From Ophiodon elongatus (taxonomy: Eukaryota; Chordata; Actinopteri; Perciformes; Hexagrammidae): a DNA stretch of 64,000 nucleotides. Position 1 is the stretch's first letter. Each line of letters begins with the position of its first letter. The notes under the pieces were generated by a model, which searched no databases, was not told the DNA's origin, and was given only the letters and a program-made list of their open reading frames with translations. Where the stretch lies: assembly GCA_016806645.1 (NCBI GenBank), contig JACSYO010000134.1:1013501-1077500 (forward strand), read 5' to 3'. The translations under genes were made by a program, and so were the position numbers. Of this stretch, positions 11,331-23,680 are shown in pieces.

Positions 11331-11837
11331 ATTCTCAAATAGTGGCCTTTATTTACCTCAGTGGCAGGGAGAACCAGGCCTAGAACAGGCTTTTATTAGC
11401 GACAGGCTTTTCAACAAGTCATACTCACCAGTATGCTGCACTGTCAGAAATACTGTTTGTATGCAAAACGTTCTCACTCCCAACTCATCAAATACCGATG
11501 GCTGATCTGTGGCCCTACATTTCAAACTCCCACTCTAGTAACCCATCTAGTGTTGGTTATGGACGGTAAGCAAAAATGGCGCGTCAGTTTCTGCTTGTTA
11601 CGTGTGTTATGGAAATTAACCTTTCCAATCTCCTTTAGAGAAAACAAATGCGATGTGAAACACTTAAATGTCTTTAAGCATTTATTGAACAGACACTTGG
11701 AATAATTCAATTGAATGGACATAGCTCTTTCACCACAGATGGTTTCGAGGTCAGAAACAGGACCCCCCCCCATGGGAAACATACAGTTTACGTTTGTAAC
11801 ATGCAATCCAACATAGGTTTATTTAGTTTTTAGGTAT

Positions 11838-11960
11838 ACTTACGCAACAAAACTACTTGGTTCGTTTCAGGAAAAGATCATAGTTTGTGTTAGAATAAGT
11901 AAATTTTTTATGTAAAATAACTGTCACGTAACTGGTGTTAGTAAGTACGTAAGTTACCAA
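11838..11960 (-). repeat. Repeat block related to family A
   Basis: Contains GCAACAAAACTACTTGGTTC, then GTTTCAGGAAAAGATCATAG and TAGAATAAGTAAATTTTTT. This resembles the GGCAACAAAACCACTT plus GTTTAGGAAAAGA core seen at 4930-4946 and 5568-5585, here contiguous. Confidence 0.5.
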
Positions 11961-12424
11961 ACAAAACCACAGTAGAATACGTCAATGTTACCTTAGTTTC
12001 CACATGGAACACGAAAAGTGGTCTCCTGGGTGAAAGTCCTTGGTTCGTCTAATAACGATGCAGATGGGTTTACATTGGAGTCCATTAAAAGCCTGTGACA
12101 TCTCAGGGATGGACATTTTAAGTAATTTTGAGAACTCACCAAAAAAAATAAAAAAAATAAATCCGTGACAGTAACATTACTCCGGTAAGAGCTGTCCGAG
12201 AGTCTGTAATAAAAGCTACCTTGTCTGCACTTTGCAGGCCAGCCCCCCATTTTGCGGGGATTTCCTCGTAACTAGGGCTATACTATCTTTTTTTTTTTTA
12301 ATACATTCAATGCTTCTATTGAGCTTTCCGAATGAAGCTTTAAATGTCTGTCTCCATATATTATGATGCCATCATCCCATAAAATGGTAAAAATCATTCA
12401 TTTTGTTAATTTGGTTATACAAAT

Positions 12425-12482
12425 GTAATTTATGGTGGTGTTAGATTGCTGCTAGCAGCAATCTAACACCACCATAAATTAC
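12425..12482. repeat. 58-bp perfect palindrome
   Basis: The two 29-base arms are exact reverse complements with no spacer. The centre lies between 12453 and 12454 within GCTGCTAGCAGC. The left arm starts GTAATTTATGGTGGTG and the right arm ends CACCACCATAAATTAC. Pairing stops at the next base on either side. A hairpin or cruciform is possible; function unknown. Confidence 0.97.
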
Positions 12483-12485
12483 GGT

Positions 12486-12499
12486 AGGGTCTAGACCCT
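12486..12499. repeat. 14-bp perfect palindrome between two larger ones
   Basis: AGGGTCTAGACCCT equals its own reverse complement. It lies three bases after the 58-bp palindrome and ten bases before the long hairpin repeat. Confidence 0.9.
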
Positions 12500-12509
12500 C
12501 CCGCGAAGG

Positions 12510-12595
12510 TTATCAAATAACTGTTGGCTCCACAGCTTTTCACACACAAAGCGATTTGTGTGTGAAAAGCTGTGGAGCCAACAGTTATTTGATAA
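12510..12595. repeat. Perfect inverted repeat, 41-bp arms and 4-bp loop
   Basis: Arms 12510-12550 and 12555-12595 are exact reverse complements, starting TTATCAAATAACTGTTGG and ending CCAACAGTTATTTGATAA, with loop GCGA at 12551-12554. There is no mismatch over 41 bases. It is unlike an ordinary microRNA precursor, which usually has bulges. It could be a small fold-back element or a template-switch product. Confidence 0.97.
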
Positions 12596-14759
12596 AAACG
12601 TGAATTTTAGAAATGATTACATCTATCTTTTTCAATACATTTTGAATTTTGTACTGAAGACTGAGACAGTTACAGAGATGAGGATGATGAGCGCCGCATC
12701 GCTCGCAGTGTGAGACAGAGAGAGAAGGTGGAAGGTGAACTATTGCACACAATGTTTCTGTAACATAGTTTGAATGCCAACATTATGAATGAAGCTTTGA
12801 ACTATTCGGTACAGGCTTACATAACGTTACATCTTCTCCACTCGCGTAGTTGTTGTTGACCGCGATGGTAGATTATACACCGGCTCGACACACAACGTCA
12901 TCTTGCGGAAGCGTCTCCTTTCACAAAGCTTCTATCTACGGTCACCATTTGTGTGATGAGCTGGCTAATCTTCTTGATCCCTCGTAGAGGCGCTAAAGGA
13001 GCCTCGTGTTGGTACCAGGCTCTGAGGGCCTCTGACCCAGTGGCGGTATTTCACGAGTGAGAACTGGTTGTGATATTCACTCACTCATTCTGGTCTCATC
13101 GATTTCCATTTTGACATTTTCTGAATTGATATCAAGAGAATGAAAGTCAACACTTTCTGCAGAGTTTTCACGTTCAAAGTCATCTAGCCTTCCTTTTACT
13201 GTCACGCTTTTGATGAACAATGTGTCACGTTTCATTGACAACCGATTTAAATTGATGTGGAAAAAATTGGTAGACTGTAATAATTGATGTATTAGTAACA
13301 GTATTTCTGTTGAAAAGGAAAAACCCAGCCTTTATTTGTGACCAGCCTGTTATTGTTAACACTAGCCACACTCACAGCTATTTGGGACGAAGCCATTATT
13401 TGAATTAAGAAATAGATATGCCCTGTTCCTTTGAAAAGTATCAAAATGTCAGATATATATGTGTCAGACCCTCTGGAAGCAACATGTTTCACACCATATT
13501 CATGGAGAGATTCATACTGTGGAAGAGTAGATGGAGCATCACAGTTAATTTGATAGCCTGTCTGTTTTGGACTCTCCAGCTCTCCATTCCCTCGTTAGTC
13601 AGCGCCGTCAGGACCGTTTGCTAATTGGTCAGAAAAGCTTTGGTGTCAAAGTTCAACAAAACTGAACTTGAACCAGAAGATTTGCACAGATTTAAATTGC
13701 CTTCATTTTGCATTTGTGGTTTTAAACACTGCTGTGGCCATTGGGCAGAAAACTGCCGATGCACTAGTATCTGTTGATTCAAACTCTGGGCCACACGTTA
13801 ATCAGTGATGTCATTGCAGGTATTTTGATCAGCTGTCAAAGGAAAAACACACACCGTGACATTACCAACCTGTCCATCTGCATGCACGCTTATAGCTTCC
13901 TCTTTTTTTTTACAAACAATGCCAATACAAAGATGGCTATAAACATTAGACCCTTTTCTTTTTTGAGAAAGTATAGGATGTATTTATAATGTTTACAATG
14001 ACTGCATTACATTCAGATCATCCAGTTCCAGGGTCTCTGTATTGTGCATTGCTTTCTTGGACATTTAGTGGAACTGAGGGTGGAAAGATCTAGAAAGCAG
14101 AGACCCATCCATTCTTGGGAAAACCCCTCACAAGTTGCGGTCCAACCAGCGAGAAGAGACTAGCAGGTAGTTTAGACCTGGAAGGGGTACAAAGTCCCAA
14201 CTGACATCTGATGTATTTTTATTGTAAGTAAGTATAATTTGCAGTTTATTATTTTACAACACTCTGATCAGATTCACTGATTTGTGTTAAAATAGCCACA
14301 CGGTTTTAAGTCCAACTCTACTTTGTTTTCACGACTGCCCAGTGTGATGTAGTTGTAGCCGCTGTTCAGGCGAGGCCAGTGAACACAGACCGCAGGAAGA
14401 GAGCGAGTCAGGAGGGGTTGCTTTGGTGTTTGGGCTGGTGGTGAGAGCAGGGCTGAAGGGGGTTCTGGAGAGGTGAGCCTGAGATGAAGGCAACCGAAGC
14501 TGAGAACCTGACGCTTGGCAAACGAGGCAGGAGGAGCAGAAGCTGGAGTCTGGCAGAGGTTACTGCAGACACATGGAAGCAGGTTTAGAAAGCAGAAGAA
14601 ATACTGACGGAACAGAATTAATATAAATGGCTGGAAACGGGACTGACTGCTCGAGCAGAGTCTTTGATTGGATTTCGACCAGATTTTTATGGCAGGGCTA
14701 ATTATGATGATGACGGCTTGTAGCCTGACTCTGTACACCTGTCTCCACTCCTGCAAATG

Positions 14760-14760
<1 letters not shown>

Positions 14761-14797
<37 letters not shown>
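14761..14797. repeat. (AC)n microsatellite
   Basis: 37 bases of uninterrupted AC, sitting at the 3' edge of the minus-strand LINE remnant. Confidence 0.95.
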
Positions 14798-14798
<1 letters not shown>

Positions 14799-14802
<4 letters not shown>

Positions 14803-15640
14803 GCCAGATGGCAGCAGACTGTGGCTGTCTTCGGGTTTTGTCTTTTAATATCCTTTGGGCTCTGCTCAGGTGCCTCTCATCACTGATGCTCAGTGTTCAG
14901 AATCACCTGATTCCCAGGAACCTAAAGCTATTAACTTGCTTCAGCTCCATTAATGTAGACAGAAGTGTGTGTCTTCACCTCCGTCTTTCTAAAGTCAGCT
15001 CCTTGGTTTTACTAAACTGCTATCTGTTTGTGAGGAAGTCTGATAACCAGTTGCAGAGTGAGGTACTAAGTTTCTCAGTTCATCAGTGTTATGGGGGAGA
15101 TTGTGTTGAAGGCTGAGCTGAAATCAACAAACAACATTCTGACGTAGGTGGTGTTATTTTCCAGATGAGTTGGATCTGTTGGCTCTGTATGCAAACGGGT
15201 GAGGGTCCAGGCTGGCTGGGATATTGATTTTGATGTGCTGGAGAACCAGTTTCTCAAAGCACTTCATCAGGATGGGGGAGGGCCACAGGGCGATAGTCCT
15301 TTAGACTGGACACTGCAGACCTTTTAGGTACAGGGACGATGGTGGCTGTCTTGAGAACTCTCTCCTGTGACAGTGATATGATGAACATGTCAGTGGTCAG
15401 TGGTGTTGAGGCCTCTCTCCAGTCTGCTGATACCTTAGCTTTGTTTGACTGTTGCCAGTTGTCAGTGCTGTATGCCTCCTCATCAGCTGACAACAGTAAA
15501 GCAGCAGTAAACCACATTTTGATTGACGGCTCGACGGATCTACCCACTGGCGGCTGCGTGGGGGAGGTGTCAGCGTTTCTTGGCAACGTTGTCACTTCCT
15601 GTGTGTTTCTGCCCCGAGCCATCACTAATGTTATTACTGA
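14799..15640 (-). mobile_element. L2/Maui-like LINE remnant, reverse-transcriptase region, broken
   Basis: The minus strand reads VLKTATIVPVPKRSAVSSLK followed by DYRPVAL, the block that opens the reverse transcriptase of fish L2-type non-LTR elements. After a frame change come KCFEKLVLQHI and FAYRAN. After another comes TYVRMLFVDFSSAFNTI, which contains the motif A aspartate. A further block reads as LCNW-L-DFLTN only across stops. Frameshifts, stops and absence of the endonuclease part mark a dead, truncated copy. A stretch near 15.02-15.06 kb is almost identical to one at 44.40 kb in the other LINE fragment, so both are one subfamily. Confidence 0.8.
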
Positions 15641-18600
15641 CTTGTTTCCTCTGCTATGACTAGTCCAAATGTCAGCTGTGGAAAAGGTTTGCTTCCTTGT
15701 GTGCAAAGTGTTTTAGTGTATTTATTGAGGCAGTTCTGCTTTGCCAGTGTAGACTGTATTCCATTCACATTGGCTTTCACCAATATGCATTAATGGAATA
15801 GTTTGACATCTTGGGCAATATGGTTATTTGCTTTCGTGCCAAGAGTTACTATTATTACTGTTACTATTATTTTCTTGTTTATATTCTGACATTTACCAAT
15901 CCCACTAAGAATAAAAAGCCTCTCTAAGAGGAGATCTAGTACTCTAATCCCTTAAGTTTTTTTTCTTAGACAATCATGACCATTTTTTTCTGAAAATGAT
16001 TTTGTCTGATGACACTGACCTGAGACCTTGATGTTTACTAAAATGCCAATATCCGCCTTATAGTTCCATTTAACACAGCTGATGCCACTGGTTGCCTCTT
16101 ATTCAGAGATTAAACGTTTTCAAGGCCAAAGGTGTTGATCATGTCCTTCAGTCAAATATTCCCTTTTCTACAATGGATTTGGGAAAATAAATGACAACAC
16201 TGACTCTGTTCACCAATCATTTTCTCTGTTAACACCCCTGATACATGATACAGTAGGTAGACTAGTCGAAGGACATAAAAAGGCAGTATGTCAATCAGCA
16301 TCTATTTCTGAAGTATTTACATAATATGTGTTTATCATGCCTTAAATTGTTGTTGCAGTTATTGTACAATCATTAATGAAACTCTCCGGAATAACTGGAC
16401 AATGAAGTGCTTGACTCTCAAATGGACAGCAAAAGGGTATTCAGTGTTCCTGTTTTCAAGTGTCTTTAAATTATCTCAGTGGTTCAACCTCAGGGGACAG
16501 AGCCAACAATCTTTAGGACATTAGTCTGAACGTAGAAGACAACAGAGGAAGCAGAGGCTTCAATGCTGGTAAAGCATTGTGGGAGCTGTAGTTTTTTCTT
16601 TCATTTTTTCAGAATAAGGCCCAGGAACACGACTAATGAAAGAAGGGAGAGACGGCAGTGAGTTACAGGAGGACCTGGCTCTCTGTTGTTCTCCATTGGT
16701 AGTTTAATAATCAAATATTGCATCATTTTGTTGTCAATACCAATTGCATACATTTCTTATTTGTTAGGATAATTGTTATTAAATTATTATATTTATTATT
16801 AATCATTCCACCAACAAGGTGCCCTGGCAGCATCAATGTATTGTACTGTATGTTAATGGCTGTGGTCATGATTGAGTGGAAAACAGCAATGCCATTTTAC
16901 TGTTGTTTAATTTTTAAATCTTAATTTTTTTGCTAGCTAGATAATGCCTTAAAACTGTATTTGGCTCTGCCCCCTGAGATTCAACTCAACCCATGCGATC
17001 ATTTCTCCCTGATTCCAAACATTTGGAAAATTCTACACTACAAACTGATTTATTCTTATATTTTAAAGAAGAGTCCTGTAATGTATTTAATGTTTATAAT
17101 ATACTAATGTTTCACAATGTTTCGTCACATGTAGTATTTTTTTTAATTTCCTCATACACTTGCTGGTGGGTTGTAAAAACTACTTGACTGTGTTGGTAAA
17201 ATAACATGATTATAAAAACCCAACTGGAGCAGTTCATCCATAAATGTGGAGTCATCAGACTCACTGGTCTGGGACGAACACACCATCTCTTCTGAGTCTC
17301 GTGTGGATATTCAAATGGTGTGTAGTTTTGTTAACCCAACATCTATTGCAAATATTCACAAACAAACATATGTGTGCACATGTCAGTATGTGAGCTTTCC
17401 TACATGTATGTCATTGGCTGCATATTATCCTTTTTTTTTTGTTTTACATGTGGGAAGCCTATATCCTCTATTAAATGTGGTATACTCCAAAAAAAAAAAA
17501 AAGAAGCAGTTTTCTCCTCAAAAATGACACATGAAATGAAAGAATATAGAGACAGATGGATTTCCAGCACCGTTGCGTTTTGGTGCATTTAAACCACTTT
17601 TAGTGTTACTCAATGCTTTTTCCTATTATTGACATGACTGTTTCTGAACAGGAGTAACCTGTACAGGTACCCGTGGAAATATCAAAATGCAAAGAACATG
17701 CATGCTCTTCCGTTTGGTAACAGAAAAGCTGCTGATTGCCTGCGCTGGCTGGAGGATAGCAACATGAGTTGCCGTGAGGGGGAATGTGAGAGCAGACACG
17801 CTGTAATCAGCCTGTCCATCTCAACACTGGGCTTCAATTACTCTGCAGATGCTCACACTATACCTTCCCTCTGCTCCCTCTTCACTAAGAACCCAAACAA
17901 CTGTGGTTCTTACAAAATGTCATTGTATCAGATCCGACACCTATGAAGGAAAATATCATGTATTTCTGATGCAATGTACTCAAATGTTTCTTCTGTAGGA
18001 GTGCACGTAGCAACATCCTCTTGAAGGCCAACAGTGGAGTTATCAGTAAATGGACTGCAGTGTAGGGAGACAGGACGTCACATCTAAAGAGTGCTGATGG
18101 ATCCTCCAATGTGCTGAGTGACATTTGTACTTGTTAATGACATAATCAAATATACTGATAGCATGGTAAACACAGATTAGAAGTTCACAAAAGGCTGTTG
18201 GTGTTAATCTGTGCTGATTTCACACTACTCATTCTGAAAGGTCATAGCTGGAGATTTAACAGATTTCTCTTACAGTCAACCCTTGCAGGTTGTTTTACGC
18301 AGTGCTGTTCGGTCTGAACACCATTGTTGGTTTTGGTAAGAAGAATATAGCTTTGTTCATTAAATGTGTACGATGTAGATACTAAAAACGTTGTGTTGCT
18401 CGATGTTGTCTGCCGAATGCAATGCACAACCACTTTGCCCCAATTACACAAACTCAGATGAACCTTTGGGATGCAGACTGAGCTTGTACACATACCAGGA
18501 AGTAAGTGTTACAGTACAGGGCTCAATCGTTAACCAACCGAGTGACTGGTCCACAAGTGTGATTACATACTGTACACACAAGTCATCAGCTCATTTTAAT

Positions 18601-18842
18601 TAAATTGGTTTGCCCTCCTCGTGTGTTGGGTTTATGTAAATAAAGCTCTGACTTAGATTCAGTTGTCTAGTGTTGAAAGATGTCATTCAATGTGGATGTA
18701 TAGTTGAAGGTTCAAGTCTTGTTTTGGTTCTTGTGGCTGAGGTGGTTCTTGTTACATTTGGATCACAGACTGGGCCTTCAAAGTGTTCCGGTGTGAGCGG
18801 ATCAAACCACAAATCAGAGTGATGGGAATTCATTTCAGCTTG

Positions 18843-18848
18843 TTTATT
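18843..18848 (-). terminator. Candidate poly(A) signal for pdzd8
   Basis: TTTATT on the plus strand, that is AATAAA on the minus strand, about 2.5 kb past the pdzd8 stop. A plus-strand AATAAA sits 12 bases away at 18861-18866, so polarity is ambiguous without transcripts. Confidence 0.35.
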
Positions 18849-19180
18849 TAGGTTATGTACAATAAAGCTTCATCACATGAGCCTCTTGAAAACTGTGTAC
18901 CACAACCCTCACATACACAATGAGAAACAAACACCATCTCGACCTGCTGAAGCCGCGGTGGGCCGTCCTAGTGTAAGTGCAGTTTCAAAGGTTAGGGATG
19001 GGGGAGGAGGGGAGGGGGGCAGAAGCGTTTGATTATGAGATCTGTGGAAAAGCACATTGAAACAGATGCAGCAGCAAAAGCAGCGCCTCCTAGGCCGAGG
19101 GAGGGGTTTACGGAGCAAACGCCTCCTCCCGGGTCCTCATTGGTCCCCCTCAGGTTACACTACCAGACAGATGGGCGGAC

Positions 19181-19311
<131 letters not shown>

Positions 19312-21320
19312 ATGTGTTTAAAGAAAAAGGAAGAGAAGTCACAGACATGGGGATTCATTCCTGATTATCAGCTTAATTTCCTACAAAAATATTGCACAAA
19401 AATCTGGATATACAGGGACAGAGAGAGATTGACAAGTACAGCAGCCAGCAAGCCAACATCCACACGGGCAACGCCTCTCTGACAGACCGGAACAGGAAAT
19501 GTGCGTTGGCTTCCTCCGAGTCGTACGGATTACTTCTCTTGTTGCATTAGCTTGGACAAGTCCATCTGGAGTCTCGTTACATTTAAGGAAAAATCTACCC
19601 TCTGATGTCACAAGAGCGTAGTCCCAGCCCTGATGCAGTCGGGTACCGGTACTGGGCCAAGGAACCCCGTCTATTGGGCTGAAACAAGATAATACTGCCA
19701 AACATAAATTAAATACATTTGCAGTATGCTTCAAACGATATATATCTATAGATATATAGAGTTGGGGGTCATCCAGCGAAATAGTTGAAACTGGCTCAAC
19801 GTTTGCCTCAATGCAATGCAGCGTCATCTGGCAAGGTGCTGGTCAATCAAACCTTTCATCAAAATAAATGAAAAGAAGGCCATCACCTCCAAATTGATTT
19901 TACAAATGTTCAGTGTTCCAGGGTAGATTTCTCCTAAGATATGTACGAGTACGATTTTCCCTCCTCACAAACAAGTCTTCCCATTTGCTCTCTGAGGGTG
20001 TAAAAGAGAAACGAACAGCATAGCGTTTTGGAGCTGGTCATGATGGAAACACTAACGGGCTACATTAATTCTTGATGTTTACAAGGAAATGGGGGAAGGC
20101 AGTGCCCAACAACTGTATACACACACACACAAACACAACACAGAAAGGGCGGAACATACATTCATCTGGGCATGAAAACAACTCATGAAGGCAAATAATC
20201 TGCACTAAATTACCTCATAGCTCCTTGAAGCATGAAAATCATCGACATAAAAACACACACACACACACACACACACTAAACCAATTAAATAAATGTTGGG
20301 AGAATGTTCATGTCATGAGAGCTCCTGGGTAACATTCATTCACAAATTAATCAAAAAAGTCAATTTTGTATCAAATATGTATTTCTCACATTGCGCCCAT
20401 GAAAGTTTTGATCAGTTATTAATGTGCCATAGTTGAGTTTTAGAAGTTGATGGGGTGTTCTGAGCAAGACATAATGAAAGAAATGGTTAAGAGATGGATT
20501 CATTATAACACAGGACAGTCTCCTCGGGAAAAGAAGGAATGTGGGTAACATGTAAAACATGTCTGGCCTTACCAATACAAACAAATACATCAAAAGAAAT
20601 AGAAGACTCACTCCACTAATGATTATGCAGCTGCGGAAACCCAAAAGAGGTAAGTGAGCAGGGAGAATCCAAATATATTACTGTATAAAAAAAAAAAAAC
20701 ACTCAAAACAAAAGATATGCTTGCTTAATAAAACATAATGACGTAAACCTGCTTTTCCCTGGTAGTATTCACACTGTTATTGACTCAAATATGTCACCTT
20801 CATATAGACCTGTTACTCACAGGAAACAAATATCGAACAATTATTTTCCATCCCCAAAGTTAAGATGACTCAGAGTAGTGGACCACAGAAATGTGTACAT
20901 TTTCTTACGTCATGTCAAAGCAGTTTGAGACGAGAAAGCAAACTGAATTCATTGCTTAGTGACAGTTTGAAGCCGCAGATTAACAAAACCGGAGGATACA
21001 CATGCAGCACTACTGAGGGCAGATAATAGTGTAGCTCTCAAGCTTCCCTTAAAAAAAAAAAAAAAACAAGAGCATGGAAACGGCATCATATTGTGCAAAT
21101 CAAAACATCAATAACATAAATCCGTAGGGAGGGAATTCCTTTACCCAGCCCGTCTTTTTCACGTGAAAATAAAAAAACGTGTGAATCAAACACCGGACCC
21201 CAACATACGCAATATTTCAAATGGACTGCTGAAATTCCCTCATCTCCATAAACAAACTGGACATCCTTTCATTTGGAGCCCAAAGCACACGTTCCTCTTC
21301 TTTCTCCTTTCTAGTCTTAC

Positions 21321-23680
21321 TTAGTGGAGCGCCTCCACACAGATCTGCTCCTCCGTAATGTCATCCAGCAGTTGCACCTCCACAGGGCTGCATATGTCAC
21401 TGTCATAGACCTCTGTCCCCATCAGGGCCTCCTCCTCCAAGCCTTCTCCTTTGCCTTTGAAGCCTTGCTGCTCTGAAGGAGAGGTGCTCTCCACCGACTC
21501 CAGGTCCTCGATGCCTGCTCGGTAGTGTATCATCAGCAGGGTGAGGGCCTGGAGTCTCTCCCCAGACTTGGCCAGGGCAGTACTGATCAGGGCCTTGCGC
21601 CGGACATCTGTGGCCTCCCTCTCCTCCAGCAGCAGGGCGTTGTTGTGCTCCAGCTCCTGGTCAATTTCCTGCTGCAGCTTGTCCAGCATCAACTCGAGCT
21701 TCTGAGAGCGCTCATCTGTGGGCAGCCCCCGGTACAGGTCGCGGCCTATCTCCTTCACAGCAATGAACACACTGTCATCTAACCCACCTTCCTTGCGTAC
21801 AAGTTTACTACTGCCACTACTGCCAACATGCTGCTTTGAGGGGCTGGCGCCGCTCGTGTAGGTCTCAGTATCGCTGCTCTCATTGTCTGAAGTGTTGGGT
21901 GTATGCTTGGGTGAGGGCTCCACCGCTCCAGGCACCACATCAGCCACCTGCTCAACCAGCCGAGTCTTGGGCACCTGGCGGAGGTTAAGCAGACGGGAGC
22001 TGGTGTTGATGATATGACGCGTGAGGCCAGTGGTGGCCCGGTTAATGGTGGATTTGGCTTCAGGGTCCGCTCCGCGACGTTCAGTTGCTGCCACACAGAA
22101 GGGATTTTCAGCGAGACACTTGTCCTGGCATTTCTTGTGGCAAACGTAGGAGCAGGTCATACACTGAGAGGCTGCCTTGGTCCAAACCTTCTTCTTGCAG
22201 TATTCACACCACGTGGGGTTCTGGAACTGGGTGTCCTGGAAGTTGTGACGAAGCTCCGCCAACTGCATGGCGCTGTAGGCCAAGTCATCCCGCTGTGCAG
22301 TGGGGATATGCTCCCTCTCCCTTAGATCCTCATCATGGAGACTCCCCTCTCGCTCCCTCTCTGCCAGCCCTCCTGGATACTCAAAGTCACCCTCAGCTAC
22401 GTAACAGAAGTTCAGAGTAACATCTCCGTAGCACAGCTTCTCATTGAAGCCCTTGCGGCTGCTAAGGCTGCGTAGCGCAGTGCGACTGACATTAGCTCTG
22501 GGCTCTGGAGGCCCCAACCTAAAGGTGCTCTGGTACTCAGCTGAAGATGTGGCCATGCATTCCAGGGCTATATGCTCCAGCTGGAGGCTGACATGACCCA
22601 GGCACAACAGACTGCCCAGCTTAAAGGGATCTTTGCACCACAGAGCTACATTAAGGTACTTATGGTTGCCCTCCACCTCAAACAGGACAGAGGCCTTGGG
22701 CCAGCGTGCTGTCTGGTTACGAAACATTGTTTCTGGGGATTCCCAGAGGGAATGGTCCTCGAGACTTTCCCGTGTGCTGCAGGAGCTCTCTGATGTTTTG
22801 TCCTTTGCGTGATCAGATTTGTTGCTGCTGGTCACAGTGGAAGGGACTGGCAGCTCATCACTGGACTCTGCAGGCCTAGTAGACTGCTTTGCCTCAGCCT
22901 GTTTGACGCATGTCTTCTCAGTGCCGACCTTATCTTCATTGGCTCCAGTGAGAGGAGCTTTTTCTGGAGATTTTTCAGTAGTGCTGATGGTGTTAGTCGT
23001 GGTAGGAACAACAGTGGCATTAGTAGTTGTAAAAGAATCAATGCCCTCCAAAAGACTGGTTTCTGAGGAGGCTGATGTCAACCTTATCTGAGGTCTTGGC
23101 GGCACTGGGGGGCGAGAAGGAGGAGGTGGGGGAGGGACAGTGGGGCGTTGCAGACCCTCCATTGGCTCACTATGGGTTTTATGTGGTGAGGGCTTTGGTG
23201 ATTCTTTGGGCTGGGGCTTTAGTGGTGACTGGAGACCCACCAGGTTCAACTTGCGGTTAAGGATGGGTGATATGGTACCAAGGGGCTTAGAGGCCAGGTT
23301 GGCCACAGTCCTTTTGGGGCTTTGGTTTACTGTAAGTAAGGAATCCTCCTTAGTATCACTGGTATTTGTGGTGCTGCTGTTAGGGCCACCAGTCTGGCTA
23401 AGTTTGGAGTCTACAATCAACTCTTCAAACTCAGAGTCCATGTCTTTGCTGTCGGATATGTCAGAAAGGGTGGTGATGGGGGCTGGGTCTTCCTCGAAAC
23501 CCCCTGGCTGCGAAATAAAACCAGTTTCCTCCAGCTGCCCAAACCCCTCCTGAAGAGTCCCGAGGCTTCCAAAAGAGGAGGGAGTCTGGTGACGAACAGG
23601 TCTCTCATAGAGCACCACCACCCGGTCTCCAGCCTGCTTCAACAGTTTGAGCACTTGAACCGAGGATGTTACTTTGACAC
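21321..23680 (-). CDS. pdzd8: pdzd8 terminal coding exon: end of PDZ, Pro-rich, C2-like, C1, coiled coil
   Basis: Acceptor tttgacag|GTGTC; about 786 residues to TAA at 21321-21323. Residues are counted from the exon start. Residues 1-30 (VKVTSSVQVLKLLKQAGDRV) finish the PDZ domain. Around 175-200 is a proline-rich stretch with PPVPPRPQ. About 325-430 is a C2-like region (HKYLNVALWCKDPFKLG, KLCYGDVTLNF). About 478-530 is the C1 finger, with NPTWCEYCKKKVW, CMTCSYVCHKKC and the upstream His. A conserved linker contains GLTRHIINTSSRLLNLRQ and SPKHTPNTSDNE. About 645-730 is the coiled coil (KLELMLDKLQQEIDQELEHN; LAKSGERLQALTLLMIHYRA). Plus-strand open frames here are shadows of this exon. Confidence 0.97.

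Larger units (their letters stand above)
11331..18830. other. Intergenic region between convergent slc18a2 and pdzd8
   Basis: No exon-like coding block with protein-family resemblance was found, other than LINE reverse-transcriptase remnants at 14.8-15.6 kb. The region holds a family-A-like block (11838-11960), a palindrome cluster (12425-12595) and an AC microsatellite. The rest (about 13.1-14.7 and 15.7-18.8 kb) is AT-rich and unremarkable. Confidence 0.7.

Noticed and set aside
14274..14798. 174-codon minus open frame
   Set aside because: It starts in an AC microsatellite and shows no domain, splice sites or family resemblance; likely chance in a GC-rich stretch.
19738..19757. AT-only palindrome around TATATCTATAGATATA
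   Set aside because: Short and low-complexity; expected by chance in AT-rich sequence, unlike the long mixed-composition palindromes at 12.4-12.6 kb.
19381..19827. 148-codon minus open frame
   Set aside because: It lies in the proposed pdzd8 3' UTR and has no recognisable motif or conserved block.
22014..23553. Several plus-strand open frames of 85-137 codons
   Set aside because: Shadows of the pdzd8 terminal exon on the opposite strand, which has clear domains.
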